This document shows, in pieces, positions 1 to 9,453 of a stretch of DNA of 64,000 nt; within the stretch, counting starts at the first letter, position 1; the number at the start of each line of letters is the position of its first letter. The stretch lies in NCBI RefSeq assembly GCF_004382825.2, contig NZ_SDQO02000002.1:558001-622000 (forward strand), in the 5' to 3' direction. The position numbers and the translations under genes are program-made. The stretch is from Corynebacterium silvaticum (GTDB lineage Bacteria; Actinomycetota; Actinomycetes; Mycobacteriales; Mycobacteriaceae). The notes beneath the pieces are model-generated. The model had not been told where the DNA came from, did not search any database, and saw nothing but the letters and a program-made list of their open reading frames with translations.

Positions 1-184
1 CACCACCGACGTTACCGGTGTTGTGAAGCTTCCTGAGGGCACCGAGATGGTTATGCCTGGCGACAACGTCGACATGTCCGTCACCCTGATCCAGCCTGTC
101 GCTATGGACGAGGGCCTGCGCTTCGCTATCCGCGAGGGCTCCCGCACCGTTGGCGCTGGCCGCGTCACCAAGATCATCAAGTAA
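1..184 (+). CDS. tuf: Elongation factor Tu, C-terminal end (partial)
   Basis: The window opens inside this gene. The reading frame from base 2 gives the last 60 residues of EF-Tu domain 3 and ends at TAA 182-184. The stretch [10 protein letters not shown] and the ending [19 protein letters not shown] are typical of EF-Tu, the GTPase that delivers aminoacyl-tRNA to the ribosome. Position just before the S10 ribosomal region is normal for actinobacteria. A strong hairpin terminator follows at once. Confidence 0.97.
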   Translation, partial: TTDVTGVVKLPEGTEMVMPGDNVDMSVTLIQPVAMDEGLRFAIREGSRTVGAGRVTKIIK

Positions 185-215
185 TGATCTTTTAGCAGTT
201 CGCTGCTAGGCTTTT

Positions 216-254
216 AAAAATCCGCCTTGGTCTCTGTGCCAGGGCGGATTTTTT
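216..254 (+). terminator. Rho-independent terminator of tuf
   Basis: An inverted repeat AATCCGCC / GGCGGATT with extra TGG/CCA pairs encloses a short loop and is followed by a T run. It lies about 35 bases after the tuf stop codon and should end the tuf transcript. Confidence 0.9.
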
Positions 255-279
255 ATGCCGTGGGATAAAATCGGAACCC

Positions 280-909
280 ATGATCGATCGTTCCCACATG
301 GATAGAATGCTTGATGCCGTCCGAGAAGTGTGGGAAGGCCAGCCGGATCTGGATTTTGCTGCACTCATGGGCATGCTGAACACCCACGGACTTACGTGGG
401 GAATTTCCGATAACGATGCCCATGACATATGCATGATGATTGCCACTACCTATCCGGGGGAGCTCTCCAAAGTCACAGGGCGGTACAGCGTGTTGCTTGC
501 CAACAACACCACCGCAGTACTTACCCGGGAGCGCATTGTGCTGCTTCGCGGTTGGCAGCAACCTATCTGGTGGAACTACAAGTCCCTAGTGCAAGCACGG
601 GTGGGCTTGCCCCTCGTTGTGGCTGACCACCAGGGCATTGAACACCGTCTAGACACGATTCGCCGTATTGAGAAGACAACGCTGGCGGAAGATACGGATA
701 CGCGCGTAATTGAGCTTGCCGACGCCTCCGTGGTTCTCCAAAGAGGCCATCAAGCGCGTCACTTTGTGCGCAGGTGTCGCGAGGTGGAGACCCACGAGTA
801 TCGGGTTCCTCAGGCGTGGTCGCCTGAAATAGAAAAGCCACTAAAGCTCCTCACCAAGGAACGCACTGCGGTGGAGTTGCCCGCTATCGCAGCACATATC
901 CTTGGGTAG
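280..909 (+). CDS. Hypothetical protein, 209 aa
   Basis: I do not recognise a family. The protein is soluble, with no signal peptide or membrane segment, and carries a Trp-rich centre (WQQPIWWNY). It starts about 25 bases after the tuf terminator; a TAAAAT -10-like hexamer at 266-271 could drive a near-leaderless transcript, since no clear Shine-Dalgarno is visible. A second in-frame ATG at 298 is an alternative start. The 3' end overlaps the longest version of the next frame by 8 bases, so the two are probably co-transcribed. Codon use resembles that of its neighbours, which suggests a resident gene. Confidence 0.65.
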   Translation: MIDRSHMDRMLDAVREVWEGQPDLDFAALMGMLNTHGLTWGISDNDAHDICMMIATTYPGELSKVTGRYSVLLANNTTAVLTRERIVLLRGWQQPIWWNYKSLVQARVGLPLVVADHQGIEHRLDTIRRIEKTTLAEDTDTRVIELADASVVLQRGHQARHFVRRCREVETHEYRVPQAWSPEIEKPLKLLTKERTAVELPAIAAHILG

Positions 910-1501
910 GAGCACTGAGGTTTCTACTGCCGGTAAAGTTCCTGTGGTGCAGGAGTTTAAACCTATCCTCGTAGAGCAACTGACCATCGAGCCGTGGCGT
1001 ATCCCCGTTGTGATTATCGCCGGGGTTGGTATTTATCTTGTTTTTCTGCTGATGATCCGAATATTCGGCGCACGGGTGCTCTCCCGTATGACAGCCTTTG
1101 ACGCGGTGGTTCTCACAATGGTTGGTGCTGTGGCGGGTCGCGTTATCATCGGGCATCCTCCGACGCTCGCCGCTGGCGTGATCGGGTTGATAACTCTGAT
1201 GCTGCTGGAAGCTATGTTTGGGGCCGCACGTAGTGTTTCTTCTGGTCTGCGACAAACCTTTGACGGCCGTCCGCGCATAGTGCTGGTGCACGGCGAGTGG
1301 ATTTTTGAGGAATTGCGTAAGACTCACTTGGCTAAGTCGGATGTCCGATTCGCCATTAGAAGAGCTGGGATACACCGTATGGACATGGTGCAGTGCGTGA
1401 TTCTTGAGCCCACGGGAGAACTCTCGATTTTTAGGGAAGGAACCCCGGTAGACCCCGAGCTGTTACGGGGCGTAGCGGGCGTAGACCGGCTTTATCCTTA
1501 G
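902..1501 (+). CDS. YetF-like DUF421 family membrane protein
   Basis: Two to three hydrophobic segments lie in the N-terminal half (about residues 34-55, 68-82 and 88-105 counting from the TTG at 902). A cytoplasmic domain follows with the DUF421 pattern: FDGRPRIVLVHGEWIFEEL, then a helix, then MVQCVILEPTGELSIF. The biochemical role of this family is not settled. The TTG start at 902 overlaps the previous gene; in-frame GTG codons at 944 or 947 are plausible alternatives that would remove the overlap. The C-terminus converges on the Asp23 cluster with a 4-base overlap of stop regions. Confidence 0.75.
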   Translation: MGRSTEVSTAGKVPVVQEFKPILVEQLTIEPWRIPVVIIAGVGIYLVFLLMIRIFGARVLSRMTAFDAVVLTMVGAVAGRVIIGHPPTLAAGVIGLITLMLLEAMFGAARSVSSGLRQTFDGRPRIVLVHGEWIFEELRKTHLAKSDVRFAIRRAGIHRMDMVQCVILEPTGELSIFREGTPVDPELLRGVAGVDRLYP

Positions 1502-2043
1502 TCTTCAACTTTAGCCATGTGCACACGGTACTCGGTGCGAATAGGCGTGTCCGGTAAAACCGCTGCTATGTCCTGGTCTAGTTGCTGAAGCGCCTGCTGG
1601 ATGCTCAGCGCATTCGGTACCGATTCCAAGAGGATCGTGAGGGCGATGACTGTCTCCTCGCCGCGTCTTTCCACATGCCCGTGGGCGGAGATAACAGGAT
1701 CGAGTTCTTCTATGTCTTCGGCTGCTAGTTCTGCTATGTGGTCTATGTTGACGCTGATTGTCCCGTTCTTCTGAGTGACGCGGGAAATATGATTGCGACG
1801 CATATTGGCAACCACAATCCAGACTCCGCTGATTAAGAAAAGAACCGCGGCGAAGAACAAAGCGACATCGAACCAGCGTTGCTGAGATGCCTGGTGCCAA
1901 CGCGGAAACTCAGCAAGATCAGCGAGCTGCTGTGCCCACGGAAGATCAAAATTGAGGGCAATGGTCCACGCAGCCAGAGCTCCGAGAAGAGCACCGATGA
2001 GGAGGCATAGGAGACGGTCGAAACTAGCCGTAGATCGTTTCAT
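1498..2043 (-). CDS. Asp23-associated membrane protein (AmaP-like)
   Basis: This 181-aa protein has two N-terminal membrane segments (about residues 9-29 and 60-80). A soluble domain follows (NGTISVNIDHIAELAAEDIE onward), ending in a short beta/alpha domain typical of alkaline-shock-protein membrane anchors. It is the last gene of a minus-strand cluster of Asp23/Gls24-type genes and overlaps the preceding gene by 4 bases, so they should be co-translated. The likely role, by family and context, is anchoring the Asp23-like proteins at the membrane in envelope stress. The exact subfamily name is uncertain. Confidence 0.65.
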   Translation of the reverse strand: MKRSTASFDRLLCLLIGALLGALAAWTIALNFDLPWAQQLADLAEFPRWHQASQQRWFDVALFFAAVLFLISGVWIVVANMRRNHISRVTQKNGTISVNIDHIAELAAEDIEELDPVISAHGHVERRGEETVIALTILLESVPNALSIQQALQQLDQDIAAVLPDTPIRTEYRVHMAKVED

Positions 2044-2588
2044 TGACTTTCACCTCTCACTACAACTTTGAGCTTGGGACGTGTGCACAGCTTCAGGGCG
2101 AGGGGCTCAACAGCAGTACGAATACGTTCCTCATATGTTTTAGCTTCTGTGAGCTGGTGAGAATCAATGGACGCCACCACCCTGATGGAGCGAGCGGAAC
2201 CATTTACTGTGGTGTGCGCTTGGTTGACCCCAGGGACCTGCTTGGCGTTCAAAGTAGCTAGGCGTGCGATATCAAGGGGGCGCACATAACAGGTGACATC
2301 GTCGATAAGCGCCACATGGGTACGAGGTCGAGGTTTGAAAGCAATAGCTATCAGAACCAGGGCGAGAATCACCGTTGCTATGCCCGCAGCTAGCATCCAA
2401 GGCTGGTAGGTGACGGCAGAAATAAAACGAAGCACTGGGTTCACCCAGGCATGGCGGTGGTGGCCTTCAGTTCGCACCCACCAGAGTTCTCGCGCGGCGA
2501 CAAAGCCGATGCCTATAGCGACGAGCCCAATGAGAATCGCGGCAAGGCGGGCGGCGGGGCGTCCTTTGATAGCAGTGGGGCTATCCAT
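2040..2588 (-). CDS. DUF6286-type membrane protein
   Basis: The 182-aa protein has two membrane segments (about residues 12-32 and 60-82) and a C-terminal soluble domain of about 95 residues with a TCYVRPLDIARLAT motif. It fits the DUF6286 group found beside Asp23 genes in actinobacteria. It overlaps the genes on both sides by 4-8 bases, indicating tight translational coupling inside the cluster. No catalytic residues are apparent; a structural or envelope role is inferred from context only. Confidence 0.65.
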   Translation of the reverse strand: MDSPTAIKGRPAARLAAILIGLVAIGIGFVAARELWWVRTEGHHRHAWVNPVLRFISAVTYQPWMLAAGIATVILALVLIAIAFKPRPRTHVALIDDVTCYVRPLDIARLATLNAKQVPGVNQAHTTVNGSARSIRVVASIDSHQLTEAKTYEERIRTAVEPLALKLCTRPKLKVVVRGESQ

Positions 2589-3042
2589 GGCTCCTCCTTG
2601 ATTCGATTCTGTGGATAGTTATGGGTTTCAGTGCGCGTTGGGGCGCAGTGACGATAGGCACGAGCGATTGCGGTTCAGGAGCCACAGGGTGTGTTACCCG
2701 TGGTGGCTGTGGCTCGGGCGCGACGTCAAGCCGTGCTCCGTGGTTAAGAGCGGTGACTACAACATTCACAGGTACGCCCTGAATACCCGCGTAGCTAGAG
2801 AACCACTCGCTAATCGCAGCGGCCACATTTTCCGCCACGGCTGTCACCGGACTGGGCCACGTTACTGCTACAAAGGCTTCCACTGTGGGGATTGAGTGGA
2901 GGTCGTCGCGGCGGACGTCGATACGCGGAAGCGAGCGGCCAGCGCGGCGTGGAACGCGTACTGTGCCGGGGACTGAGTGCACAGCCGCTTTAGCCAGCTT
3001 GGTGAGAGCCCGATCCGTGATGATTACCGGAGGGGCTGTCAT
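2581..3042 (-). CDS. Asp23/Gls24-related protein
   Basis: The N-terminal 90 residues match the Asp23 pattern: ITDRALTKLAKAAVHSVPGT, a beta strand ending FVAVTWPSP, then a helix and VNVVVTAL. A proline-rich tail of about 50 residues follows (PEPQPPRVTHPVAPEPQ), suggesting an extended linker. It is cytoplasmic by prediction. It shares one base with the small membrane gene upstream and overlaps the gene downstream, consistent with one polycistronic message. The role is inferred as envelope stress or homeostasis. Confidence 0.7.
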   Translation of the reverse strand: MTAPPVIITDRALTKLAKAAVHSVPGTVRVPRRAGRSLPRIDVRRDDLHSIPTVEAFVAVTWPSPVTAVAENVAAAISEWFSSYAGIQGVPVNVVVTALNHGARLDVAPEPQPPRVTHPVAPEPQSLVPIVTAPQRALKPITIHRIESRRSHG

Positions 3043-3248
3043 TATCCGCGGCCTCCACGTCGGAGATTCTCAACGAGGTCGTGGAAAATCTTGTACAGGT
3101 CGATCTTTCCATCAAAGTGCGCGCCGATAAGGGCACCTATGCCTCCAGCGACCGCCAGAATGAGGAGCGTGAGCAAATGGCCCGACAGGATCGCAAAGAT
3201 CACCAAAACGCCGAGGATTGCGCCGAGAAGGGTTTTATTCTGAAACAT
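3042..3248 (-). CDS. Small membrane protein, DUF2273-like
   Basis: A 68-aa protein that is almost entirely one or two hydrophobic segments (LLGAILGVLVIFAILSGH and LLILAVAGGIGALIGA) with a short basic tail (NLRRGGRG). Size, topology and its place between Asp23 genes match the DUF2273 family of small membrane partners of Asp23. Start and stop codons overlap by one base with both neighbours. Confidence 0.7.
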   Translation of the reverse strand: MFQNKTLLGAILGVLVIFAILSGHLLTLLILAVAGGIGALIGAHFDGKIDLYKIFHDLVENLRRGGRG

Positions 3249-3598
3249 TAAAGCTCCTTTAGCTGGGTTAGCTTTACGACGTCACTGATGACCACGTCAA
3301 TCGAATTAACATCGCAGAGATCAGAATCCGCCACAGCCGCAGTGATTGATTGGGCAAGCTCCGTGAGGTTATAGCCGTAATAAGCAGCAACATTTACCTC
3401 AAGGGTCTGCTGGCCCTGTTGTATATCGTCTAATCGGAGTCCGGTGATTTTGCACCGCGGATAGAGCAGCGCGACCTCACCAAAACGTCCGCCACGAAGC
3501 TCCGCAACACCATCAATCCCAAGAATCTTTTCTGTTAGCGCGTATGCAGATTCATATGAGGGGAGAGTGGGAAGCCCTGATGGTCGCGGGGTTGTCAC
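3248..3598 (-). CDS. Asp23/Gls24-like protein, 116 aa
   Basis: It is shorter than its neighbours but has the Asp23-like order of secondary structure: a helix (SYESAYALTEKILGIDGVAEL), strands around VALLYPRCKITGL, and a helix LTELAQSITAAV before a final VDVVISDVV strand. It lies 12 bases downstream of the next Asp23 gene in the same operon. No membrane segment is visible. The Asp23 assignment is by weak pattern plus context. Confidence 0.6.
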   Translation of the reverse strand: MTTPRPSGLPTLPSYESAYALTEKILGIDGVAELRGGRFGEVALLYPRCKITGLRLDDIQQGQQTLEVNVAAYYGYNLTELAQSITAAVADSDLCDVNSIDVVISDVVKLTQLKEL

Positions 3599-3610
3599 TG
3601 TGAAAGCTCC

Positions 3611-4078
3611 TTAGTGGACGCGAGTGTGAGCAGGAGAATCGTTGGCTTCGCCTTCGTCTTCATCGAGCTCCAAGTGGACGTCATGAACGGTGACGTTGAC
3701 TTCAGTGACCTCAAGGCCCGTCATGCGCTCAATGGCATTGATAATGTTCTGTCGAATTGCTTGTGCCAGCTGGTGGATAGCGACTCCGTATTCAGCGACG
3801 ATGGCAACGTCTACTGCAGCTTGGCGCTCGCCAACCTCCACCTCGACACCCTGCTGAAGATTGGTGCGCGATCCAGGAATCGAGTCGCGCAGTGCCCCGA
3901 CTACGCGCGCAGCGTTGCCGCCGACGGCATGAACTCCCGATACTTCTCTGGTGGCTAGGCCAGCGATCTTTGCCACGACGGTATCTTCAATGACAGTCCT
4001 GCCGTGAGTGGTTTCCAATGTTGTAGGGGAACCAGCAGTTGAAGTTTCTACTGCTGGAGCATTCTGTGTATCGGACAT
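3611..4078 (-). CDS. Asp23/Gls24 family envelope stress protein
   Basis: This is the clearest Asp23 member in the cluster: GRTVIEDTVVAKIAGLATRE near residues 26-45, VSGVHAVGG, a central QAAVDVAIVAEYGVAIHQLA, and VTEVNVTVHDVHLE near the end. An acidic C-terminus (LDEDEGEAND) follows. It is the first gene of the minus-strand operon, so the promoter should lie in the gap at 4079-4230. Asp23 proteins are abundant membrane-associated scaffolds that respond to cell-wall stress. Confidence 0.85.
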   Translation of the reverse strand: MSDTQNAPAVETSTAGSPTTLETTHGRTVIEDTVVAKIAGLATREVSGVHAVGGNAARVVGALRDSIPGSRTNLQQGVEVEVGERQAAVDVAIVAEYGVAIHQLAQAIRQNIINAIERMTGLEVTEVNVTVHDVHLELDEDEGEANDSPAHTRVH

Positions 4079-4813
4079 GAGACGATCCTCCTCGTATATG
4101 GCGGTGTAACGCGTACGCAGCCGGTTTGTTCAGCCCCTGAAGTTACGTCCTCTATACTAAAAGGGTTTTTCTTAAAAGGGGAGGGGAGGGCAACTCCATG
4201 TGGATAACGATGCGGACAATTTTTAGACAAGTCGGCGTGATGGGGGCGCGGGGGCGTCGAAAAGCTAGAACCTTCCTATGTGACGGAAAACACGTGAAAA
4301 GTGTGGAGAAAGTTCTGGGAAGGGTTGTGCTGGATGGCTATTGATGTTTAAATACAAAGGTTGCTTTGACACAGTTATCGCAAAGTCTTCGCATATATGG
4401 TGCGGAAATTTTGAATTACTGCTGGTAAAGCAAACATGACACCTTCATGGTGAACCTCTGAGCGGAAACGTGAATGAGGGAAACGGAAGGATCCTTAAGA
4501 GATTGGGTGCAATGCACGTTTTTCTTGAGGGCCGGAGTGAAGGGGCATGGCAAATAAACAGCGGCAGTACGTAAGGGCCACGCTTATCGTGAGATATTAG
4601 GTCCCTTCCGGCTTGACATACGGGTCTTGTACCCCGTCAGGTGTTATGGCGTGTGTTTGTGTCCACGTCCACTAACTCCACCAAGTCGTCATAGACAGTC
4701 AAGTAAGAACTGGCGTTGCGCCCAGGCCCTAAGGTCCGGACAACGTTATAGAGATATTAAGAGCGATTCCCACCAATCCCTAGGATGTGGGACAAGCGAG
4801 GAAGAGGATAAGC
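4079..4813. other. Divergent intergenic region: Asp23 promoter side and long rpsJ leader
   Basis: This 735-base gap contains no convincing gene. The left part should carry the minus-strand Asp23 promoter (an AT-rich stretch around 4150-4175). The right part should hold the S10 operon promoter and leader. A perfect TTGACA at 4613-4618 is the best -35 candidate, but no good -10 lies 16-18 bases downstream. A small hairpin (ACGGG / CCCCGT) spans about 4619-4637. One copy of the GGGGCGTCGAAAAGC motif is at 4251-4265. Confidence 0.5.
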
Positions 4814-5119
4814 GTGGCGGGACAAAAGATCCGCATTCGGCTGAAGGCCTACGATCACGAGGCGATTGATGCGTCTGCACGCAAAATCGTCGAGACCGTG
4901 ACCCGTACGGGTGCACGTGTCGTCGGCCCGGTGCCGTTGCCCACCGAAAAGAACGTATACGCCGTTATTCGTTCTCCCCATAAGTACAAGGATTCTCGCG
5001 AGCACTTCGAGATGCGCACTCACAAGCGCCTGATCGACATCCTCGACCCGACGCCGAAGACGGTTGACGCTCTTATGCGCATCGACCTTCCGGCCAGCGT
5101 CGACGTGAATATTCAGTGA
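4814..5119 (+). CDS. rpsJ: 30S ribosomal protein S10
   Basis: S10 sits in the 30S head and is also the NusE antitermination factor. The protein (101 aa) begins at GTG 4814 and reads [19 protein letters not shown], the canonical actinobacterial start. A longer frame from 4787 adds nine residues not seen in the family, and AGGAAGAGG at 4798-4807 is correctly spaced for the GTG. It is the first gene of the S10 operon; rplC follows after 32 bases. Confidence 0.97.
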   Translation: MAGQKIRIRLKAYDHEAIDASARKIVETVTRTGARVVGPVPLPTEKNVYAVIRSPHKYKDSREHFEMRTHKRLIDILDPTPKTVDALMRIDLPASVDVNIQ

Positions 5120-5151
5120 TCGACGAAATTTTTGGCAGCGGAGAATAACTT

Positions 5152-5808
5152 ATGAGTGAAACTGAGATCAAGGGCATTCTGGGCACCAAGCTCGGCATGA
5201 CCCAGATCTTTGACGAGGACAACCGAGTAATCCCGGTTACCGTCGTTGAAGCTGGGCCGTGTGTGGTCACCCAGATTCGCACCATCGAAACCGATGGCTA
5301 CAACGCCATCCAGATCGCCTACGGCGACATCGACCCTCGCAAGGCAAACAAGCCTGCAACCGGTCATTTCAAGAAAGCTGGCGTTACCCCTCGCCGTCAC
5401 GTTGCAGAGATTCGTATGAACGACGTTTCTGCATACGAGCTCGGTCAGGACGTTACCGTTGAGATCTTCGAAGGCATCACCTTTGTTGACGTCACCGGAA
5501 CGACCAAGGGTAAGGGCTACGCAGGTGCTATGAAGCGCCACGGCTTTGCAGGTCAGGGCGCTGCCCACGGTAACCAGGCTGCACACCGCCGCGTCGGTGG
5601 CATCGGTGCCTGCGCTACCCCAGGTCGCGTTTTCAAGGGCACCCGCATGGCAGGCCGCATGGGTAATGATCGCGTCACCACCCAGAACCTGAAGGTTCAG
5701 AAGATTGATGCAGATGCCAACCTGATTCTGATCAAGGGCGCTATTCCTGGCAACCGCGGTGGCATCGTTACCGTTAAGACTGCAGTGAAGGGCGGTGCAC
5801 ACGCATGA
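5152..5808 (+). CDS. rplC: 50S ribosomal protein L3
   Basis: The 218-aa protein starts [18 protein letters not shown] and contains the conserved [17 protein letters not shown] and [14 protein letters not shown] segments that reach the peptidyl-transferase region. L3 is an early 23S rRNA assembly protein. The stop codon overlaps the rplD start (ATGA), so translation of the two is coupled. The length is normal. Confidence 0.97.
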   Translation: MSETEIKGILGTKLGMTQIFDEDNRVIPVTVVEAGPCVVTQIRTIETDGYNAIQIAYGDIDPRKANKPATGHFKKAGVTPRRHVAEIRMNDVSAYELGQDVTVEIFEGITFVDVTGTTKGKGYAGAMKRHGFAGQGAAHGNQAAHRRVGGIGACATPGRVFKGTRMAGRMGNDRVTTQNLKVQKIDADANLILIKGAIPGNRGGIVTVKTAVKGGAHA

Positions 5809-6458
5809 CCAACCTAAAGTTGGACGTCCTCACCGCTGAGGGCAAGACCGACGGTCAAGTCGAACTGCCAGCAGAGATCTTCGATCGTGAAGCTTCTGTG
5901 GCACTTATGCACCAGGTTGTCAACGCACAGCTTGCTGCAAAGCGTCAGGGTACTCACTCGACCAAGACCCGCGCTGAGGTCTCCGGTGGCGGACGCAAGC
6001 CGTTCCGTCAGAAGGGCACTGGCCGCGCTCGTCAGGGCTCGATCCGTGCTCCTCACTTCACCGGTGGCGGCATCTCGCACGGCCCTAAGCCACGCGACTA
6101 CAGCCAGCGCACCCCGAAGAAGATGATCAAGGCTGCTCTGTACGGTGCACTGTCGGATCGCGCTCGCCACGAGCGTATCCACGTGATCACCGAGCTGGTC
6201 GCTGGTCAGACTCCTTCCACCAAGTCCGCACGCGCTTTCGTTGAGCGCATCACCGATCGTTGCAACGTTCTTCTCGTTGTCGGTCGTGAGGACACCACCG
6301 CACAGAAGAGTGCTCGTAACCTGCCCGGCGTTCACATCCTGTTCGCTGATCAGCTGAACACTTATGACGTCCTCAAGTCTGATGACGTTGTGTTCTCTGT
6401 CGAGGCTTTGAACACCTTCATCAACCGCGTCACCGGCGCGGCTCAGGAGGAGAAGTAA
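5805..6458 (+). CDS. rplD: 50S ribosomal protein L4
   Basis: The 217-aa protein has the long internal loop that lines the exit tunnel ([19 protein letters not shown], residues about 61-79) and the C-terminal globular domain. In other bacteria L4 also represses its own operon; no matching leader structure could be proven here. It overlaps rplC by 4 bases and shares one base with the rplW start. Confidence 0.97.
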   Translation: MTNLKLDVLTAEGKTDGQVELPAEIFDREASVALMHQVVNAQLAAKRQGTHSTKTRAEVSGGGRKPFRQKGTGRARQGSIRAPHFTGGGISHGPKPRDYSQRTPKKMIKAALYGALSDRARHERIHVITELVAGQTPSTKSARAFVERITDRCNVLLVVGREDTTAQKSARNLPGVHILFADQLNTYDVLKSDDVVFSVEALNTFINRVTGAAQEEK

Positions 6459-6763
6459 TGGCTAAGATCGCAGACCCCCGTGACATCATTCTCGCCCCGG
6501 TCGTCTCCGAGAAGTCTTATGGCTTGATGGAGCAGAACACCTACGTGTTCTTCGTTGCTCCTACCGCCAACAAGACCGAGATCAAGATCGCAATCGAGCA
6601 GATCTTCGGCGTCAAGGTTGCTTCCGTTAACACCGCTAACCGTGAGGGCAAGCGCAAGCGCACTCGCTCCGGTTACGGCGTACGCAAGGCAACCAAGCGC
6701 GCTTACGTGACGCTTCGAGAGGGCAGCGACGCAATCGACATCTTCGGCGGCTCCGCCGCTTAA
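6458..6763 (+). CDS. rplW: 50S ribosomal protein L23
   Basis: The 101-aa protein has the diagnostic [17 protein letters not shown] start and [18 protein letters not shown] loop. L23 lies at the exit tunnel and is the docking site for trigger factor and SRP. The ATG overlaps the rplD stop by one base (TAATG). Confidence 0.97.
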   Translation: MAKIADPRDIILAPVVSEKSYGLMEQNTYVFFVAPTANKTEIKIAIEQIFGVKVASVNTANREGKRKRTRSGYGVRKATKRAYVTLREGSDAIDIFGGSAA

Positions 6764-6784
6764 GGTTCGAGGTAAGGACAAATT

Positions 6785-7627
6785 ATGGCTATTCGTAAGT
6801 ACAAGCCGACAACCCCGGGTCGCCGCCAGAGCTCCGTTTCCATGTTCGACGAGATCACTCGTTCTACTCCGGAAAAATCTCTGGTTCGCCCGCTCCCTAA
6901 GAAGGGCGGCCGTAACGTTCACGGCCACATCACCGTTCGCCACAAGGGCGGTGGACACAAGCGCCAGTACCGCGTCATCGACTTCCGTCGTAATGACAAA
7001 GACGGCATTCCCGCAAAGGTCGCTCACATTGAGTACGACCCGAACCGTACCGCTAACATCGCACTTCTGCACTACGTAGATGGCGAGAAGCGCTACATCA
7101 TCGCTCCTAAGGGTATGAAGCAGGGCCAGATGATCGAATCTGGTGCTGCTGCAGACATCAAGGTTGGCAACAACCTTCCGCTGCGTAACATCCCTGCTGG
7201 TACCACCATTCACTGCGTCGAGTTGAAGCCGGGCGCAGGCGCTAAGCTGGCTCGTTCCGCTGGTGCCTCCATCCAGCTCCTCGGTAAAGCTGGTAAGTAC
7301 GCAGTTCTGCGTATGCCGTCTTCGGAAATCCGCCGCGTGGATATCCGTTGCCGCGCAACCGTGGGCGAGGTCGGCAACGCTGACCAAATCAACATCCGCT
7401 GGGGTAAAGCCGGCCGTATGCGCTGGAAGGGCGTCCGCCCGACCGTCCGTGGTGTCGTTATGAACCCGGTCGATCACCCACACGGTGGTGGTGAAGGTAA
7501 GACCTCCGGTGGTCGTCACCCTGTTTCCCCATGGGGAAAGAAAGAGGGTCGTACCCGCAACCCCAACCGTTACAGCAACAATATGATCGTGTCGCGTCGT
7601 CGCACGAACAAGAGCAAGAAGCGCTAA
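6785..7627 (+). CDS. rplB: 50S ribosomal protein L2
   Basis: The 280-aa protein is full length with the [14 protein letters not shown] start, the [20 protein letters not shown] stretch and the C-terminal [14 protein letters not shown] loop near the peptidyl-transferase centre. L2 helps join the subunits. It follows rplW by 21 bases with a GAGGTAAGGA Shine-Dalgarno. Confidence 0.97.
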   Translation: MAIRKYKPTTPGRRQSSVSMFDEITRSTPEKSLVRPLPKKGGRNVHGHITVRHKGGGHKRQYRVIDFRRNDKDGIPAKVAHIEYDPNRTANIALLHYVDGEKRYIIAPKGMKQGQMIESGAAADIKVGNNLPLRNIPAGTTIHCVELKPGAGAKLARSAGASIQLLGKAGKYAVLRMPSSEIRRVDIRCRATVGEVGNADQINIRWGKAGRMRWKGVRPTVRGVVMNPVDHPHGGGEGKTSGGRHPVSPWGKKEGRTRNPNRYSNNMIVSRRRTNKSKKR

Positions 7628-7643
7628 GAGGAGGAAAACTTAG

Positions 7644-7922
7644 ATGCCACGCAGCCTTAAGAAGGGCCCGTTCGTCGATGAGCACCTCCTCGCAAAGGTC
7701 GATGCTCAGAACGAAAAGGGCACCAAGCAGGTCATCAAGACCTGGTCCCGCCGTTCCACCATTCTCCCGGACTTCATTGGCCACACCTTCGCCGTCCACG
7801 ACGGTCGCAAGCACGTGCCAGTGTTCGTGGACGACTCTATGGTCGGCCACAAGCTCGGTGAGTTTGCACCCACCAAGACCTTCAAGGGTCACATCAAGGA
7901 CGATAAGAAGGGACGTCGATAA
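7644..7922 (+). CDS. rpsS: 30S ribosomal protein S19
   Basis: The 92-aa protein begins [16 protein letters not shown] and has the conserved [18 protein letters not shown] and [12 protein letters not shown] stretches. It binds 16S rRNA in the 30S head with S13. A GAGGAGG ribosome-binding site precedes it by a few bases. Length is standard. Confidence 0.97.
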   Translation: MPRSLKKGPFVDEHLLAKVDAQNEKGTKQVIKTWSRRSTILPDFIGHTFAVHDGRKHVPVFVDDSMVGHKLGEFAPTKTFKGHIKDDKKGRR

Positions 7923-7925
7923 GCG

Positions 7926-8288
7926 ATGAGTGAATCTGTCACCTCCGCACGCGCTACCGCGCGCTTCGTCCGTGTCTCTCCTATGAAGGCACGTCGTGTG
8001 ATCGATCTGGTCCGCGGCAAGTCCATCGAGGAAGCACTCGCAATCCTGAAGTACGCTCCACAGGCTGCTTCTGAGCCGGTTGCAAAGGTCGTTGCTTCTG
8101 CAGCCGCTAACGCTGAGAACAACTTCGGTCTAGATCGCCGCTCCCTGGTCATCTCTGAGGCTTTTGCCGACGAGGGGCCGACCATGCGTCGTTTCAGCCC
8201 CCGCGCTCAGGGTCGTGCTTTCCAGATACGCAAGCGCACCAGCCACATCACCGTGGTTGTTGAGAGCCAGAAGGAAGGGGCCAAGTAG
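7926..8288 (+). CDS. rplV: 50S ribosomal protein L22
   Basis: The 120-aa protein shows [20 protein letters not shown] and the C-terminal hairpin ([18 protein letters not shown]) that extends along the exit tunnel and is a site of macrolide resistance changes. It starts three bases after rpsS, and its TAG stop shares one base with the GTG of rpsC. Confidence 0.97.
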   Translation: MSESVTSARATARFVRVSPMKARRVIDLVRGKSIEEALAILKYAPQAASEPVAKVVASAAANAENNFGLDRRSLVISEAFADEGPTMRRFSPRAQGRAFQIRKRTSHITVVVESQKEGAK

Positions 8289-9034
8289 TGGGCCAGAAAA
8301 TCCATCCTCACGGCCTACGTTTGGGCATCACTTCCGAGTGGAAGTCCCACTGGTACGCCGACAAGAACTACTCCGAGTACGTTGCTGAGGACATCCGTGT
8401 CCGCGAGTACTTGGTAAAGACCTTGGACCGTGCAGGTATCGCCGATATCGTTATCGAGCGCACCCGCGATCGCGTCCGCGTCGATATTCACACCGCTCGT
8501 CCGGGCATCGTGATTGGTCGTCGTGGTTCTGAGGCAGACCGTCTGCGCAAAGAGCTGGAGAAGCTCACTGGCAAGCAGGTCGCCCTCAACATCCTTGAGG
8601 TCAAGAACATTGATGCAAACGCTCAGTTGGTGGCTCAGTCCATCGCCGAGCAGCTGACCAACCGTGTGGCATTCCGTCGCGCAATGCGCAAGGCTATCCA
8701 GTCTGCAATGCGCCAGCCACAGGTCAAGGGCATCAAGGTTGTTTGTTCCGGTCGTCTCGGCGGTGCCGAGATGTCCCGCACCGAGCGCTACCATGAGGGT
8801 CGCGTTCCGCTGCACACCCTCCGCGCCGAGATCGATTACGGCACCTACGAGGCACACACCACTTTCGGTCGCATTGGCGTCAAGGTGTGGATCTACAAGG
8901 GTGACGTCGTCGGTGGTCGTCGTGAGAGCGAGATCAATGCACCCGTAGAGCGTCGCCGCCGTGGTGACCGCAACGCATGCCCGCGTCGCGGTGGCCAGCG
9001 TCGTAACCGCGCTGAGCAGAAGCAGGAGGGCTAA
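8288..9034 (+). CDS. rpsC: 30S ribosomal protein S3
   Basis: The 248-aa protein starts at GTG and reads [14 protein letters not shown]. The KH domain carries [20 protein letters not shown], and the C-terminal half has the [12 protein letters not shown] segment. S3 forms part of the mRNA entry tunnel. The basic C-terminal extension ([19 protein letters not shown]) is typical of actinobacteria. Confidence 0.97.
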   Translation: MGQKIHPHGLRLGITSEWKSHWYADKNYSEYVAEDIRVREYLVKTLDRAGIADIVIERTRDRVRVDIHTARPGIVIGRRGSEADRLRKELEKLTGKQVALNILEVKNIDANAQLVAQSIAEQLTNRVAFRRAMRKAIQSAMRQPQVKGIKVVCSGRLGGAEMSRTERYHEGRVPLHTLRAEIDYGTYEAHTTFGRIGVKVWIYKGDVVGGRRESEINAPVERRRRGDRNACPRRGGQRRNRAEQKQEG

Positions 9035-9036
9035 GA

Positions 9037-9453
9037 ATGCTTATCCCTAAGCGCGTCAAATACCGTCGCCAGCACCGTCCGACTCGTAGTGGCGTGTCCA
9101 AGGGCGGTAACCGCATCACTTTCGGTGACTACGGCATCCAGGCTCTTGAGCCTGCCTATATCACCAACCGTCAGATCGAGTCTGCACGTATCGCCATCAA
9201 CCGCCACGTCAAGCGTGGTGGCAAGGTGTGGATCAACATCTTCCCGGATCGTCCGCTGACCCAGAAGCCGCTCGGCGTGCGTATGGGTTCCGGTAAGGGC
9301 CCCGTGGAGAAGTGGATCGCTAACGTCAAGCCGGGTCGTATCCTCTTCGAGATGAGCTTCCCGAATGAAGAGGTAGCTCTTGAGGCTCTGCGCCGTGCAG
9401 GCCAGAAGCTTCCTTGCAAAGTTCGTATCGTTAAGAAGGAGGACCAGTTCTAA
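9037..9453 (+). CDS. rplP: 50S ribosomal protein L16
   Basis: The 138-aa protein begins [15 protein letters not shown] and contains the conserved [19 protein letters not shown] and [12 protein letters not shown] stretches. L16 organises the A-site region of 23S rRNA. It lies two bases after rpsC, and its stop overlaps the rpmC start by one base. Confidence 0.97.
   Translation: MLIPKRVKYRRQHRPTRSGVSKGGNRITFGDYGIQALEPAYITNRQIESARIAINRHVKRGGKVWINIFPDRPLTQKPLGVRMGSGKGPVEKWIANVKPGRILFEMSFPNEEVALEALRRAGQKLPCKVRIVKKEDQF

Noticed and set aside
4613..4648. TTGACA as a complete S10 promoter
   Set aside because: The -35 is perfect, but no acceptable -10 lies at 16-18 bases; TTATGG is about 24 bases away, so it is not listed as a promoter.
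5113..5802. Long minus-strand frames across ribosomal genes (also 6443-7519, 26779-27465 and 47251-48318)
   Set aside because: They are antisense shadows caused by codon bias of highly expressed genes and have no family resemblance.
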